Shown here in pieces: positions 35,314-43,709 of a stretch of DNA of 64,000 nt (position 1 is its first letter; each line of letters begins with the position of its first letter). This DNA comes from Saprospiraceae bacterium (GTDB lineage Bacteria; Bacteroidota; Bacteroidia; Chitinophagales; Saprospiraceae): contig JADJWN010000021.1 in assembly GCA_016716335.1 (NCBI GenBank), forward strand, positions 248,001 to 312,000, read 5' to 3'. The notes under the pieces are model-generated. The model made no database searches, had not been told where the DNA came from, and saw only the letters and a program-made list of their open reading frames with translations. Both the position numbers and the translations under genes were made by a program.

Positions 35314-36065
35314 TCAGAGCTGAAAATATTACCAAAGAATTTGGATCGCAACAGGTGCTCAAAGGTATATCTTTTACCTTCGAAGCCGGCAAAACCAATC
35401 TCATCATCGGGCAGAGTGGTGCGGGCAAAACAGTGCTTTTGAAAATCCTGGTTGGCCTGCTGCAACCCACCAGCGGTAATGTCTGGTATGACAACATCAA
35501 TCTGATCAATGCTTCGAAAGAAGAAGTCCGAAAACTCCGGCTCAAAGTTGGGATGTTATTTCAGGGGAATGCACTCTTTGATTCCATGACGATTGAAGAA
35601 AACATAAGATTTCCCATGGATATGTTTACAACCCTGACTGCAAAAGAAAAAACAGACAGGGTCAACCTTTGTCTGGAAAGAGTGAGCCTGTCGGGAATCA
35701 ATAAAAAATACCCTTCGGAAATTTCCGGCGGAATGCAGAAACGGGTGGGTATAGCCAGAGCCATCGTACTCAATCCTCTTTATCTGTTTTGTGACGAACC
35801 CAATTCAGGTCTCGACCCCAAGACTTCGATTACCATAGACAAGCTTATACAGGATATTACCAAAGAAAACAATATCACCACCATAATCAATACCCATGAT
35901 ATGAACTCAGTCATGGAGATCGGTGAAAACATCTGTCTTATAGACAAGGGGCTTCTGGCCTGGAAAGGACACAAGGACGAAGTACTGAGAGATGAAAACG
36001 AAAAGCTGCACGATTTTGTATTTGCCTCTCCTTTTCTTCAAAAATTGATTGATGCAGTTAAATAA
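35310..36065 (+). CDS. mlaF: MlaF-type ABC transporter ATPase
   Basis: 251 residues. Walker A is GQSGAGKT, the signature is ISGGMQKRVGIARAI, Walker B is LYLFCDEPNSGLDP and the H-loop is INTHDMNSV. It powers the MlaE permease encoded just before it. The PNSGLDP variation of the usual PTSGLDP is common in the MlaF group. A short ACCTGA/TCAGGT hairpin lies after the stop without a T run. Confidence 0.92.
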   Translation: MIRAENITKEFGSQQVLKGISFTFEAGKTNLIIGQSGAGKTVLLKILVGLLQPTSGNVWYDNINLINASKEEVRKLRLKVGMLFQGNALFDSMTIEENIRFPMDMFTTLTAKEKTDRVNLCLERVSLSGINKKYPSEISGGMQKRVGIARAIVLNPLYLFCDEPNSGLDPKTSITIDKLIQDITKENNITTIINTHDMNSVMEIGENICLIDKGLLAWKGHKDEVLRDENEKLHDFVFASPFLQKLIDAVK

Positions 36066-36092
36066 TGAGGACCTGAATGTTCTATCAGGTGA

Positions 36093-36365
36093 TTATTCCG
36101 GCTCCTGATCGTAATTTTTTCTGTTTTTATACCAAAGATACCCAAGGGTGCCAATCAAAAGATAGGGTAAAGCAAACATATACAATATGCCGCTATTAAG
36201 ACCCCGACCCGCCGTACCACCATCCCGCATATTGGATTCTGCAGAAATTTTACACATCGGACATTGTCCCGATAAATCATAATCAGCAAGCATTACAATA
36301 AGAAAAATAAGAAAGGCTGTAGCCAATATCTGATTTGATCTGCTCTTATTCATATTTGTAAACAT
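36093..36365 (-). CDS. Small membrane protein with CPMC motif at end of respiratory operon
   Basis: 90 residues: an N-terminal helix or signal (QILATAFLIFLIVMLADYD), CPMCKISAES, then a second helix (GILYMFALPYLLIGTLGYLWY). The CxxC pair just after the first helix suggests a periplasmic metal or redox site. I know no named family. The gene closes the oxidase operon 15 bp after the DUF420 gene and may take part in copper handling; this is inference. Confidence 0.6.
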   Translation of the reverse strand: MFTNMNKSRSNQILATAFLIFLIVMLADYDLSGQCPMCKISAESNMRDGGTAGRGLNSGILYMFALPYLLIGTLGYLWYKNRKNYDQEPE

Positions 36366-36380
36366 GGTGGAATCTTTAAA

Positions 36381-36917
36381 TCAATAGCAAGGTTTCAACA
36401 TAAGATAACAGATAGGGCCGGTGATTGCCACATAAAGCCACACAGGATAAACATATTTTGCTAAAGCTTTGTGTTTATCGACCTGGAAGGTGAAACCTCT
36501 GGTAAAAGTAATCAAAATAAAGGGTAATGAAAGTCCGGCCAGAACGATATGCGATATCAATAGTACAAAGTACACACCTCTGGTCCAGTCATGTTTGCAA
36601 TATGTGGTCTCTACCGTAGTAAAATGATACAATACGTAACAGATAAGGAAAAGGGCCGAAAATATCATGGCACTGTATATGGATCTGCGGTGATTTTCTA
36701 CGTCTTTTTGTTTGATAAACCAAAGCGCTGATATCAGCGAAATGGCTACAATTGTATTGAACAAAGCATGATATGGAGGAAGGAAGGAAAAGTCAATTCC
36801 AAGGTCAATTTTAACCTGCCGCATTACACCTACCAGGATCAAAACCAACACAGAGATAACTACAGATGCTGTTGTCATCTTTTTCGCAAGGGCATTATCG
36901 GGTTGAGGATACTTCAT
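36381..36917 (-). CDS. DUF420 membrane protein
   Basis: 178 residues with five membrane helices. PPYHALFNTIVAISLISALWFIK, HRRSIYSAMIFSALFLICYVLYHF and GVYFVLLISHIVLAGLSLPF are the DUF420 pattern with conserved His residues, and the end has HKALAKYVYPVWLYVAITGP. DUF420 proteins are commonly encoded with heme-copper oxidases and resemble CtaM-type assembly factors. The start overlaps the SCO-like stop by four bases. Confidence 0.85.
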   Translation of the reverse strand: MKYPQPDNALAKKMTTASVVISVLVLILVGVMRQVKIDLGIDFSFLPPYHALFNTIVAISLISALWFIKQKDVENHRRSIYSAMIFSALFLICYVLYHFTTVETTYCKHDWTRGVYFVLLISHIVLAGLSLPFILITFTRGFTFQVDKHKALAKYVYPVWLYVAITGPICYLMLKPCY

Positions 36918-37399
36918 TGTTTCATTTTTATGTCAGGCTCGCCAGGTCTTGGCAAAACCACGGCGAGATGTTCAATCATTTTGGTAATGGATTTCTCATC
37001 TTCAGAGTAGCTGTTTCTGATTCTTCCTTGAGTATCAATGATCAGAAATGCATTTTTTGTATAGTTCCCAAACAAAGAACCTTTCAAAGCAGGATCAAGT
37101 GACACCCATTTATCAGAAGGTTCAAAAGTCACAATCTGGAAGGTCGGAACAGCACCGTATTGTTGAGTAACTCTGGCGATGAAAGAGCTGTCCAAAGCTT
37201 TTTCGGAATCAAATATAATCAGGGAAGTTTTACCTGAAAAAACAGAAGCCTGCCCAATTAAATCCAGAGAATCTTTGGGTTGCAGTTCTCTTATGAGTGT
37301 CTTTCTGTATTCCAGACCTTGCTTTAAATAATACCAGGAGCCAAAAGGCACCAATACTACAAAGATGATTAAAACTGCCCAGGTAAGAGGCTTTTTCAT
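36914..37399 (-). CDS. SCO1/SenC-like protein without cysteines
   Basis: 161 residues with an N-terminal anchor (LTWAVLIIFVVLVPFGSWYYL) and a thioredoxin-like domain ending FGNYTKNAFLIIDTQGRIRNSY, which resembles the SCO ending (LID..G.I...Y). SCO proteins place copper in the CuA site using a CxxxC and a His. This protein has no cysteine at all, so it cannot bind copper in that way. It may be a structural or vestigial family member. It is placed among oxidase genes, coupled to the DUF420 gene. Confidence 0.65.
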   Translation of the reverse strand: MKKPLTWAVLIIFVVLVPFGSWYYLKQGLEYRKTLIRELQPKDSLDLIGQASVFSGKTSLIIFDSEKALDSSFIARVTQQYGAVPTFQIVTFEPSDKWVSLDPALKGSLFGNYTKNAFLIIDTQGRIRNSYSEDEKSITKMIEHLAVVLPRPGEPDIKMKQ

Positions 37400-37462
37400 T
37401 TCCTGAAGTTATTTCTCACTAACAAATTATAAGCTTCAGGGTTTCTTCAGGACAGAAAAAAA

Positions 37463-37873
37463 TTAAAGATTAGATTCATTGATGTTGTAGATCAACGAGC
37501 CTTGAGGTTTAGGGGCATCTTCAGCCTTGACGGTATCATTTTTTACTCGCACCCTGCTTACATTCCAGTACTTACCTTCCATCATAAAAGCAATAATAGC
37601 CCAAACCAGAAGCAAAGTGGGTAAAAGTACAGTTCTGACCAAACCGGGCACCTCATATTTCATGTGCATAAATTCATAGACAATCAGATATGCCTTTACC
37701 AGACTCAAAGTTATCATCACAAATCCGGTAATCCATCCCGATATATGAAATCCCTCGACGAGATATCCTTTACCTAAGAGTGCAAACAATACTTCGAAAA
37801 TCGTAATTACAGCCAGTATCCCGATAGTCTTGGTGGCTACTCTTTTAGAAGCTTCATAACTCAAATGTCCCAT
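37463..37873 (-). CDS. Cytochrome c oxidase subunit IV (small, bacterial type)
   Basis: 136 residues with three membrane helices (TIGILAVITIFEVLFALL, ISGWITGFVMITLSLVKAYLIVYEFMHMKYE, LLPTLLLVWAIIAFMMEG). The VKAYLIVYEFMHMKYE segment is the mark of bacterial COX4 (caa3/CyoD-like). It ends with a charged tail (KAEDAPKPQG). It stabilises the oxidase. It follows the larger COX3 gene by about 30 bp. Confidence 0.85.
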   Translation of the reverse strand: MGHLSYEASKRVATKTIGILAVITIFEVLFALLGKGYLVEGFHISGWITGFVMITLSLVKAYLIVYEFMHMKYEVPGLVRTVLLPTLLLVWAIIAFMMEGKYWNVSRVRVKNDTVKAEDAPKPQGSLIYNINESNL

Positions 37874-37903
37874 AATTTATATCTTTAAATTGCTATTTCC
37901 GAA

Positions 37904-38761
37904 TTACAATAAATAAAATACCAGGAAAACGAAAACCCAGACCAAATCCACAAAGTGCCAGTAAAGTCCGATCTTCTCCACCATTTCATATCCGTTCTTC
38001 CTCCTTACATACAGACCGGAAGCAGCATTCACACAGATTATCAACAGAAACAATACTCCCGAAAATACGTGGAATCCATGAAAACCGGTAATAAAGAAAA
38101 AGAGCGCACCGAAAGCTTTAGGTCCGAAAGCCTGCTGTTTTTCCATACCTGCATGCTCTCCCTCCGTCACTCTGTATTTCAAGGGCATCCATTCGCCATC
38201 ATGTTTATGAATAAGATAGGAATCCCCGGGCTTGAAAGTATCGCCCTCCTTGATGTCATGACCATCACCCATCAGATAAACACCGGCCTCAGTATGTGTA
38301 CCGAATGGATTGACTGAAACTGTCATATGCTCCTCCTTTATCAGGGTAGTCCATTCCCATGCCTGACATCCGAGGAACATAAGCCCACCGATAATGGTCA
38401 TCAACATCCAGAACACAACCCCGTTCTTATTCTCCCGATGTCCTTCCTGAACCGCTCTCACCATAGTAAAAGAACTTGCAAGGAGTATAAAGGTCATCAC
38501 CGTAACGAAAAGCAGAGGTTTATGATGAATCCCTCCCGGAAAAGCACTGAACACAAAGTCCGGAACAGGCCAGGTAGGCATACTAAATCTTAAAGCTCCG
38601 TATGCTATCAGAAAACCCGAAAAAGTGAAAGCATCTGATAATAAAAAGTACCACATCATCAGCTTTCCGTAACTGGCCTTAAAAGGCTCTGTACCTCCTT
38701 TCCATGCTCCCTGATTCTGAGTTTCAGCTTGATGCTCGTGTGACATAACTTCAGTCGCCAT
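37904..38761 (-). CDS. Cytochrome c oxidase subunit III, long form with insertion
   Basis: 285 residues. Helices of COX3 with MWYFLLSDAFTFSGFLIAYGALRF, FLGCQAWEWTTLI and FHGFHVFSGVLFLLII, and a C-terminal GLYWHFVDLVWVFVFLVFYLL. Between the fourth and fifth helices lies a hydrophilic insert of about 60 residues (~130-190; GVYLMGDGHDIKEGD, YLIHKHDGEW), absent from minimal COX3. It is the second of two tandem COX3 genes and follows the first by 14 bp. Confidence 0.9.
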   Translation of the reverse strand: MATEVMSHEHQAETQNQGAWKGGTEPFKASYGKLMMWYFLLSDAFTFSGFLIAYGALRFSMPTWPVPDFVFSAFPGGIHHKPLLFVTVMTFILLASSFTMVRAVQEGHRENKNGVVFWMLMTIIGGLMFLGCQAWEWTTLIKEEHMTVSVNPFGTHTEAGVYLMGDGHDIKEGDTFKPGDSYLIHKHDGEWMPLKYRVTEGEHAGMEKQQAFGPKAFGALFFFITGFHGFHVFSGVLFLLIICVNAASGLYVRRKNGYEMVEKIGLYWHFVDLVWVFVFLVFYLL

Positions 38762-38775
38762 TATTTACAAATTTA

Positions 38776-39351
38776 TTATTTCTTAAACATTAAAAACAAA
38801 AAGAGATAAATCCACAGGACATCGACAAAATGCCAGTAATGCAAAACCAGCTCAAATCGGTTGATTCGCTTTTGGGTTACTGTAAATTTTAAAGCAAAAG
38901 CATGAATCATTGCGACGGTCAATGCAGCCAGACCTCCTATGACATGCAATGCATGAACCCCGGTGATGAGATATAAGAAAGAACCTGAGACATTTCCCTT
39001 CATATCTACTCCTCTATCAAACAGATCGGTCCATCCCAGATACTGCAAAATCAGAAACAATACACCGGCTACAAAACTCATTACCAGGAATTGCCTGTAT
39101 CTCCTTTCCATTCCGCTTTTGAACGAGACATAGGAATAATGCAGCAATACACTGGAGATAAGAATCACTCCGGTACTGAAATAAAATGCCTGAGGTAAGG
39201 AAAATTCCAACCAATTGCCTGATGCTTGCTTTACGATATAAGCACTCGTAAATGCCCCGAACATCATCATGATACTGGCCATTGCTGCCCACAAGGCAAA
39301 CTTCTGAGCATTGATTCTGTTTCTCCTGTTATATGTCTGAACAGCTTCCAT
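38776..39351 (-). CDS. Cytochrome c oxidase subunit III, short form
   Basis: 191 residues with five helices. Typical parts are FALWAAMASIMMMFGAFTSAYIV, LQYLGWTDLFDRGV, GVHALHVIGGLAALTVAMIHAF and the end VLHYWHFVDVLWIYLFLFLMF. It resembles the five-helix COX3/CyoC type. It directly follows ctaB (10 bp). Confidence 0.9.
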   Translation of the reverse strand: MEAVQTYNRRNRINAQKFALWAAMASIMMMFGAFTSAYIVKQASGNWLEFSLPQAFYFSTGVILISSVLLHYSYVSFKSGMERRYRQFLVMSFVAGVLFLILQYLGWTDLFDRGVDMKGNVSGSFLYLITGVHALHVIGGLAALTVAMIHAFALKFTVTQKRINRFELVLHYWHFVDVLWIYLFLFLMFKK

Positions 39352-39360
39352 TTTATATTC

Positions 39361-40266
39361 TTACAATAACCAATAAGTCATTAAAATAACCGGCAGGTAA
39401 ATAAAACTGTAAAGCATCAGTTTTAATGCCGAATTCCTGTCAAAATTCCTATCCAGCCGGACACACAGCAGAAAATACACCAATGTGCAGACCGCAACAA
39501 TCAAACTGGCATAAACACTGGCTGCTTCCAGCGAGTAAAGTACAGTGACCACCGGGAAAATCAGCAGACTGTAAAATGCTGATACTCGTCCCACACTTCG
39601 GTCAATCTCTCCATCTATTTCCGGCAGGAGCTTAAATCCGGCCTTTTTATATTCATCAAATGAAAGAAATCCAATAGACCAGAAATGGGGAAATTGCCAT
39701 AAAAACTGTATCACAAATATCGCAAAAGCCAGGAATGTGATTTTGTGCTCAAATGCTGCAAATCCTATCAAGACCGGCAAAGCACCCGGGATGGCTCCTA
39801 CTGCCACTGCCAATGTTGAATATCGTTTCAGCGGTGTGTAGATAAAAGAATAAAGTACCAAAGAAACCATACCTAATGTGGCAGCAAGCGGATTGATCAT
39901 GGCAAGTATGCCTGTTCCCAACAGACAGGTAATTCCAGCAAAAAGTACGGCCTCGGAAGTTTTCATTCTACCCGCCGCCAGCGGTCGTTCTGATGTTCTG
40001 GACATCAGGACATCATAATCTCTTTCCAATACCTGATTGAGCGTATTGGCTGATGCTGTCACCAGAAAACCTCCCAAAGCCAGCAATAATAAGACGAGTA
40101 GGTCAAACTTATTGCCTGCAGCGATAAGGTACCCTAACATAGATGAAAAGACCACAACTACAGACAGCCTGAGTTTTACAAGCATGACATAATCTGTCAT
40201 TTTGCTGTAAAACAAAGGTAAACTTTTTACCTGCGACTGTATTTCGGGTCTTTTCAACTTATGCAA
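39361..40266 (-). CDS. ctaB: Heme o synthase (protoheme IX farnesyltransferase)
   Basis: Transfers a farnesyl group to heme b to make heme o for the oxidase. UbiA-type motifs: ASANTLNQVLERDYDVLMSR (first Asp-rich site) and GFLSFDEYKKAGFKLLPEID, with ERPLAAGRM between them. Up to eight or nine helices. The longest frame begins with TTG at 40266. An in-frame ATG at 40200 (MTDYVMLVKLRLSV) is also possible and would begin just before the first helix. It lies between ctaD and the short COX3 gene. Confidence 0.9.
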   Translation of the reverse strand: MHKLKRPEIQSQVKSLPLFYSKMTDYVMLVKLRLSVVVVFSSMLGYLIAAGNKFDLLVLLLLALGGFLVTASANTLNQVLERDYDVLMSRTSERPLAAGRMKTSEAVLFAGITCLLGTGILAMINPLAATLGMVSLVLYSFIYTPLKRYSTLAVAVGAIPGALPVLIGFAAFEHKITFLAFAIFVIQFLWQFPHFWSIGFLSFDEYKKAGFKLLPEIDGEIDRSVGRVSAFYSLLIFPVVTVLYSLEAASVYASLIVAVCTLVYFLLCVRLDRNFDRNSALKLMLYSFIYLPVILMTYWLL

Positions 40267-40293
40267 TTATTATGTACTCTGAATAATCTTTTA

Positions 40294-42138
40294 TTAATGG
40301 TCTCCGATTTCTCCTTCTTTCAGAGGAACGTGCTGGGGCACAAATTCCCTCTCATCCTTATTGTAATCATAAGCCCATCTGTGAACAACAGGCAGTTTAC
40401 CAGGCCAGTTACCGTGAATAGGCTCAATACCGGTCGTCCACTCAAGAGTTGTAGCTCCCCATGGGTTTTTGACTTTCAGCTTTTTGCCATACCAGATACT
40501 GTAGAAAAAGTTAATCACAAATACCAGCTGAACTGCGAAAGTAATGATGGCAAATACTGTGATAAACTTATTCATCTCAGTGAAATGTCTGAATGCATCA
40601 AAGGTATCAAAGCTGTAGTATCGTCTCGGTACACCAGCCATACCAAGGTAGTGCATCGGCCAGAATATGGCATAAGCTCCTATTAAAGTACCCCAGAAAT
40701 GAATTTTACCCAGGGTTTCATTCATAAATCTTCCATACATCTTAGGGAACCAGTGATAAATACCGGCAAACATCCCAAAGAATGCAGCTACACCCATTAC
40801 GATATGGAAGTGTGCCACTACAAAATAGGTATCATGCATCTGAATGTCAATAGCAGAGTTACCGAGGAAAATCCCTGTAAGACCACCGGATATGAAAAGC
40901 GAAACAAATCCTATTGCAAACAACATCGGTGTATTCAATCTGAGATTACCACCGTACAGAGTAGTGATCCAGTTGAATACCTTCACTGCAGAAGGAACCG
41001 CAATAATCAAAGTAAATACCACAAAGAAATTGGAAAGGAAAGGATTCACCCCGGCCATAAACATGTGGTGTGCCCACACGATAAAAGAAAGGAATCCAAT
41101 CGCCATTATGGAGTACACCATCGCCCTGTATCCGAAAATCGGCTTTCTGGCATGCACTGACATAACTTCAGAGACAATACCCATGGCCGGAAGGATGATA
41201 ATATATACCTCCGGATGCCCCAGGAACCAGAATAAATGCTGATACAATATCGGACTACCTCCTACCCTGTCGAGAGCCTGACCGGCAATGAATATATCAC
41301 TAAGGAAGAAACTGGTACCTAATGATCGGTCACATATCAGCATGAAAAATCCGGACACCAATACAGGGAATGACAATAATCCCAATATTGCTGTCACAAA
41401 GAATGCCCAAATTGGCAGCGGAAGTCTCCACATGCTCATCCCTTTGGTACGCAGATTGAGTACTGTGGTGATATAATTGATCCCACCTAAAAGGACTGAT
41501 ACCACAAACAGCGTCAGACTCACCAGCCATAAAGTCATACCTGCTCCTGACCCGGAAGAGGCCTGCGGAAGTGCCGATAATGGAGGATAAGCTACCCAAC
41601 CACCCGAAAATGGACCTGTACTCAGAAATAAAGAATAAAACATCACGATTCCCGCAAGGAAGAAAAACCAGTACGACAACATATTAAGAAATGGCGAAGC
41701 CATATCCCGGGCACCGATTTGCAGTGGAATCAGCAAATTACTGAAGGTTCCGGAAAGACCCGCTGTCAATACAAAGAATACCAGAATAGTACCGTGCATG
41801 GTAACTAAGGCGTAATAGAACTCAGGAGAAAGCTTACCTACCCCGGTGGCAGGATCTACTACAATCCATTTACCAAGGAATGGCTTAATCCAGGTAAGAG
41901 ATTCTTCAGGAAAACCCAACTGCATCCTGAACACTACTGACATGGCAGCACCGATAATGGCCCAGATCATACCGGTGATCAGAAACTGACGGGCAATAAT
42001 CTTGTGATCCATTGAAAAAACGTAATGCATCAGGAAGCCGGACTGATAATTGTCTCCATGATGATGGTCATGGAAATGATCGTCATAACCCTGTTCTTTG
42101 ATCAGAACATCTTCTTCATGAACTGCTAAATTTGCCAT
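40294..42138 (-). CDS. ctaD: Cytochrome c oxidase subunit I, heme-copper oxidase
   Basis: 614 residues, full length and intact. Twelve or more helices. Metal and active-site segments: MHGTILVFFVLTAG (heme a His), FWFLGHPEVYIIILPAMG (CuB His and cross-linked Tyr), WAHHMFMAG (CuB His pair) and HDTYFVVAHFHIVMG (heme a3 and heme a His). It reduces O2 to water and pumps protons. A His-rich start (HDHHHG) precedes the first helix. Its electrons come by CoxB from the ACIII cytochromes encoded upstream. Confidence 0.96.
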   Translation of the reverse strand: MANLAVHEEDVLIKEQGYDDHFHDHHHGDNYQSGFLMHYVFSMDHKIIARQFLITGMIWAIIGAAMSVVFRMQLGFPEESLTWIKPFLGKWIVVDPATGVGKLSPEFYYALVTMHGTILVFFVLTAGLSGTFSNLLIPLQIGARDMASPFLNMLSYWFFFLAGIVMFYSLFLSTGPFSGGWVAYPPLSALPQASSGSGAGMTLWLVSLTLFVVSVLLGGINYITTVLNLRTKGMSMWRLPLPIWAFFVTAILGLLSFPVLVSGFFMLICDRSLGTSFFLSDIFIAGQALDRVGGSPILYQHLFWFLGHPEVYIIILPAMGIVSEVMSVHARKPIFGYRAMVYSIMAIGFLSFIVWAHHMFMAGVNPFLSNFFVVFTLIIAVPSAVKVFNWITTLYGGNLRLNTPMLFAIGFVSLFISGGLTGIFLGNSAIDIQMHDTYFVVAHFHIVMGVAAFFGMFAGIYHWFPKMYGRFMNETLGKIHFWGTLIGAYAIFWPMHYLGMAGVPRRYYSFDTFDAFRHFTEMNKFITVFAIITFAVQLVFVINFFYSIWYGKKLKVKNPWGATTLEWTTGIEPIHGNWPGKLPVVHRWAYDYNKDEREFVPQHVPLKEGEIGDH

Positions 42139-42155
42139 AGATTGTTTTTTTTAGA

Positions 42156-43667
42156 TTACTTTGAAATAATTCTAAGTTCAGTCCTTCTGTTTTTTTGCCG
42201 TCCTTCTTCAGTATCATTACTTTCCAAAGGTTTATCCTGACCGTATCCTTTAGATACCAATCTTGCAGCATCTATACCCTTATTGATCAAATAAGCTCTG
42301 ACATTATCTGCCCGTTTTTGTGAAAGAGTCAGATTGGCTGCAGGGTCACCAGTGTTGTCTGTGTGTCCTCCCAATTCAACCCTTACGCCTGCATTTTTCT
42401 GCATAAGGTCAGCCAGATTATCCAGTTCATATTTAGACAAATCACTCAATTCGTCAGATCCAGTTTTGTAGAATACATGCTTCAACTGTATAGTTTTATC
42501 AGCATCAGTAGCAGTTTCTTTTAAAGCTGCCTCCATTGCACTTTTCAGTTCTCTTGCTCTGAGTTTGATCTCATTACTGAAAAGTTTATCCTTATGAGGA
42601 TCGGCTGCCGTACCTCTTATATTTTCAAGGTAGAATGACTTTTGTCCGGCTATCCATGTTTCATACTCTTCTCTGGATACCACTTCGATGACTCTCCTCA
42701 TACTGTAATGCCCTTTACCGCATAGCTCAGCACAGGCTAACTCGTACTCAAAAGTTTCCCATCTCTGCTTACCCTCAGGATCATTTGGATCTGCAGGCAC
42801 CTGCCATTCGGGATAAGCTCTTAATTGCTGTCTGAATTCCTCAGTAGTCATGATCGGCTTAAAAATGAAGGAAGTAGGCAGACCCGGTACAGCGTCCATC
42901 TTTACTCTGAAATGAGGTAAGTAGAAATTGTGCAGTACATCCTTTGCCGTAATTCTGACTTTAATGGTGGAATCCTTAGGTAAAACAATTTTGTCCGTTC
43001 CTCCCAATATTACATCATCCACAGAATATTCATCTGTCCAATCTACCCCGAGACTATTGGTAGCGGGATCTATGAGTCTGAAATCTTTATTTCCAAGTTT
43101 ACCATCAGCTCCCGGATATCTTATATCCCAGGCAAACTGATATCCAGTGGCTTCTATTTCCAAATATTTATCCTCTTCTGTAAGAGTAGGGAAAATGGAA
43201 TTCCATGTAACCAAGCCCTGCGATACCAACAATGTCATCACCACAGCAGGTACAGCAGTCCATATATATTCAAGCTTGGTGTCGTGTGCAAAGAACAGAG
43301 CTTTCTGACCTTGCTGCTCTCTGTACTTATACGAATACCAGAACAAAAGGATATGCGTAATCACAAACACTATGCCTGTAAATACCAAAGTAATGTTGAA
43401 TATATAATCCAGATCTGCTCCATGTTCGGAAGCTGAGGTCAGTGGGCCATATCCAAACATATAATTCCTGTAATAATAGGCCGACCAGAAACATCCTATA
43501 AGAAATACAATACCGAAAATCAACAACCAGAGACCCTGCTGTTGCGAGCTTTGTCTTGCTACTTCTTCCTCCCCGCGGATTTTAGCCGCAAGCTCTGTAA
43601 CCTTGCCTATCTGAATAATAATAACAGCAAGCAGAAAGATGATTAAAAAAGCTATTAAATATGTCAT
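42156..43667 (-). CDS. coxB: Cytochrome c oxidase subunit II fused to an OmpA C-terminal domain
   Basis: 503 residues against about 250-350 for ordinary CoxB. Three N-terminal helices (~3-20, 47-65, 90-112) and a further one near 138-155. The cupredoxin domain holds the CuA site: His246 in VLHNFYLPHF and C312AELC316GKGH320YSM323. A helical linker (~350-390) is followed by an OmpA/MotB-type domain (~395-503) with GGHTDNTGDPAANLTLSQKRADNV, the peptidoglycan-binding pattern. Topology puts both on the periplasmic side, so the oxidase may be tethered to the wall. One open frame without break, so the fusion is not an indel artefact. Confidence 0.93.
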   Translation of the reverse strand: MTYLIAFLIIFLLAVIIIQIGKVTELAAKIRGEEEVARQSSQQQGLWLLIFGIVFLIGCFWSAYYYRNYMFGYGPLTSASEHGADLDYIFNITLVFTGIVFVITHILLFWYSYKYREQQGQKALFFAHDTKLEYIWTAVPAVVMTLLVSQGLVTWNSIFPTLTEEDKYLEIEATGYQFAWDIRYPGADGKLGNKDFRLIDPATNSLGVDWTDEYSVDDVILGGTDKIVLPKDSTIKVRITAKDVLHNFYLPHFRVKMDAVPGLPTSFIFKPIMTTEEFRQQLRAYPEWQVPADPNDPEGKQRWETFEYELACAELCGKGHYSMRRVIEVVSREEYETWIAGQKSFYLENIRGTAADPHKDKLFSNEIKLRARELKSAMEAALKETATDADKTIQLKHVFYKTGSDELSDLSKYELDNLADLMQKNAGVRVELGGHTDNTGDPAANLTLSQKRADNVRAYLINKGIDAARLVSKGYGQDKPLESNDTEEGRQKNRRTELRIISK

Positions 43668-43709
43668 TTCAACAAATTATTTCAATTAATCAAGGTTCAT
43701 ATTAATTTA

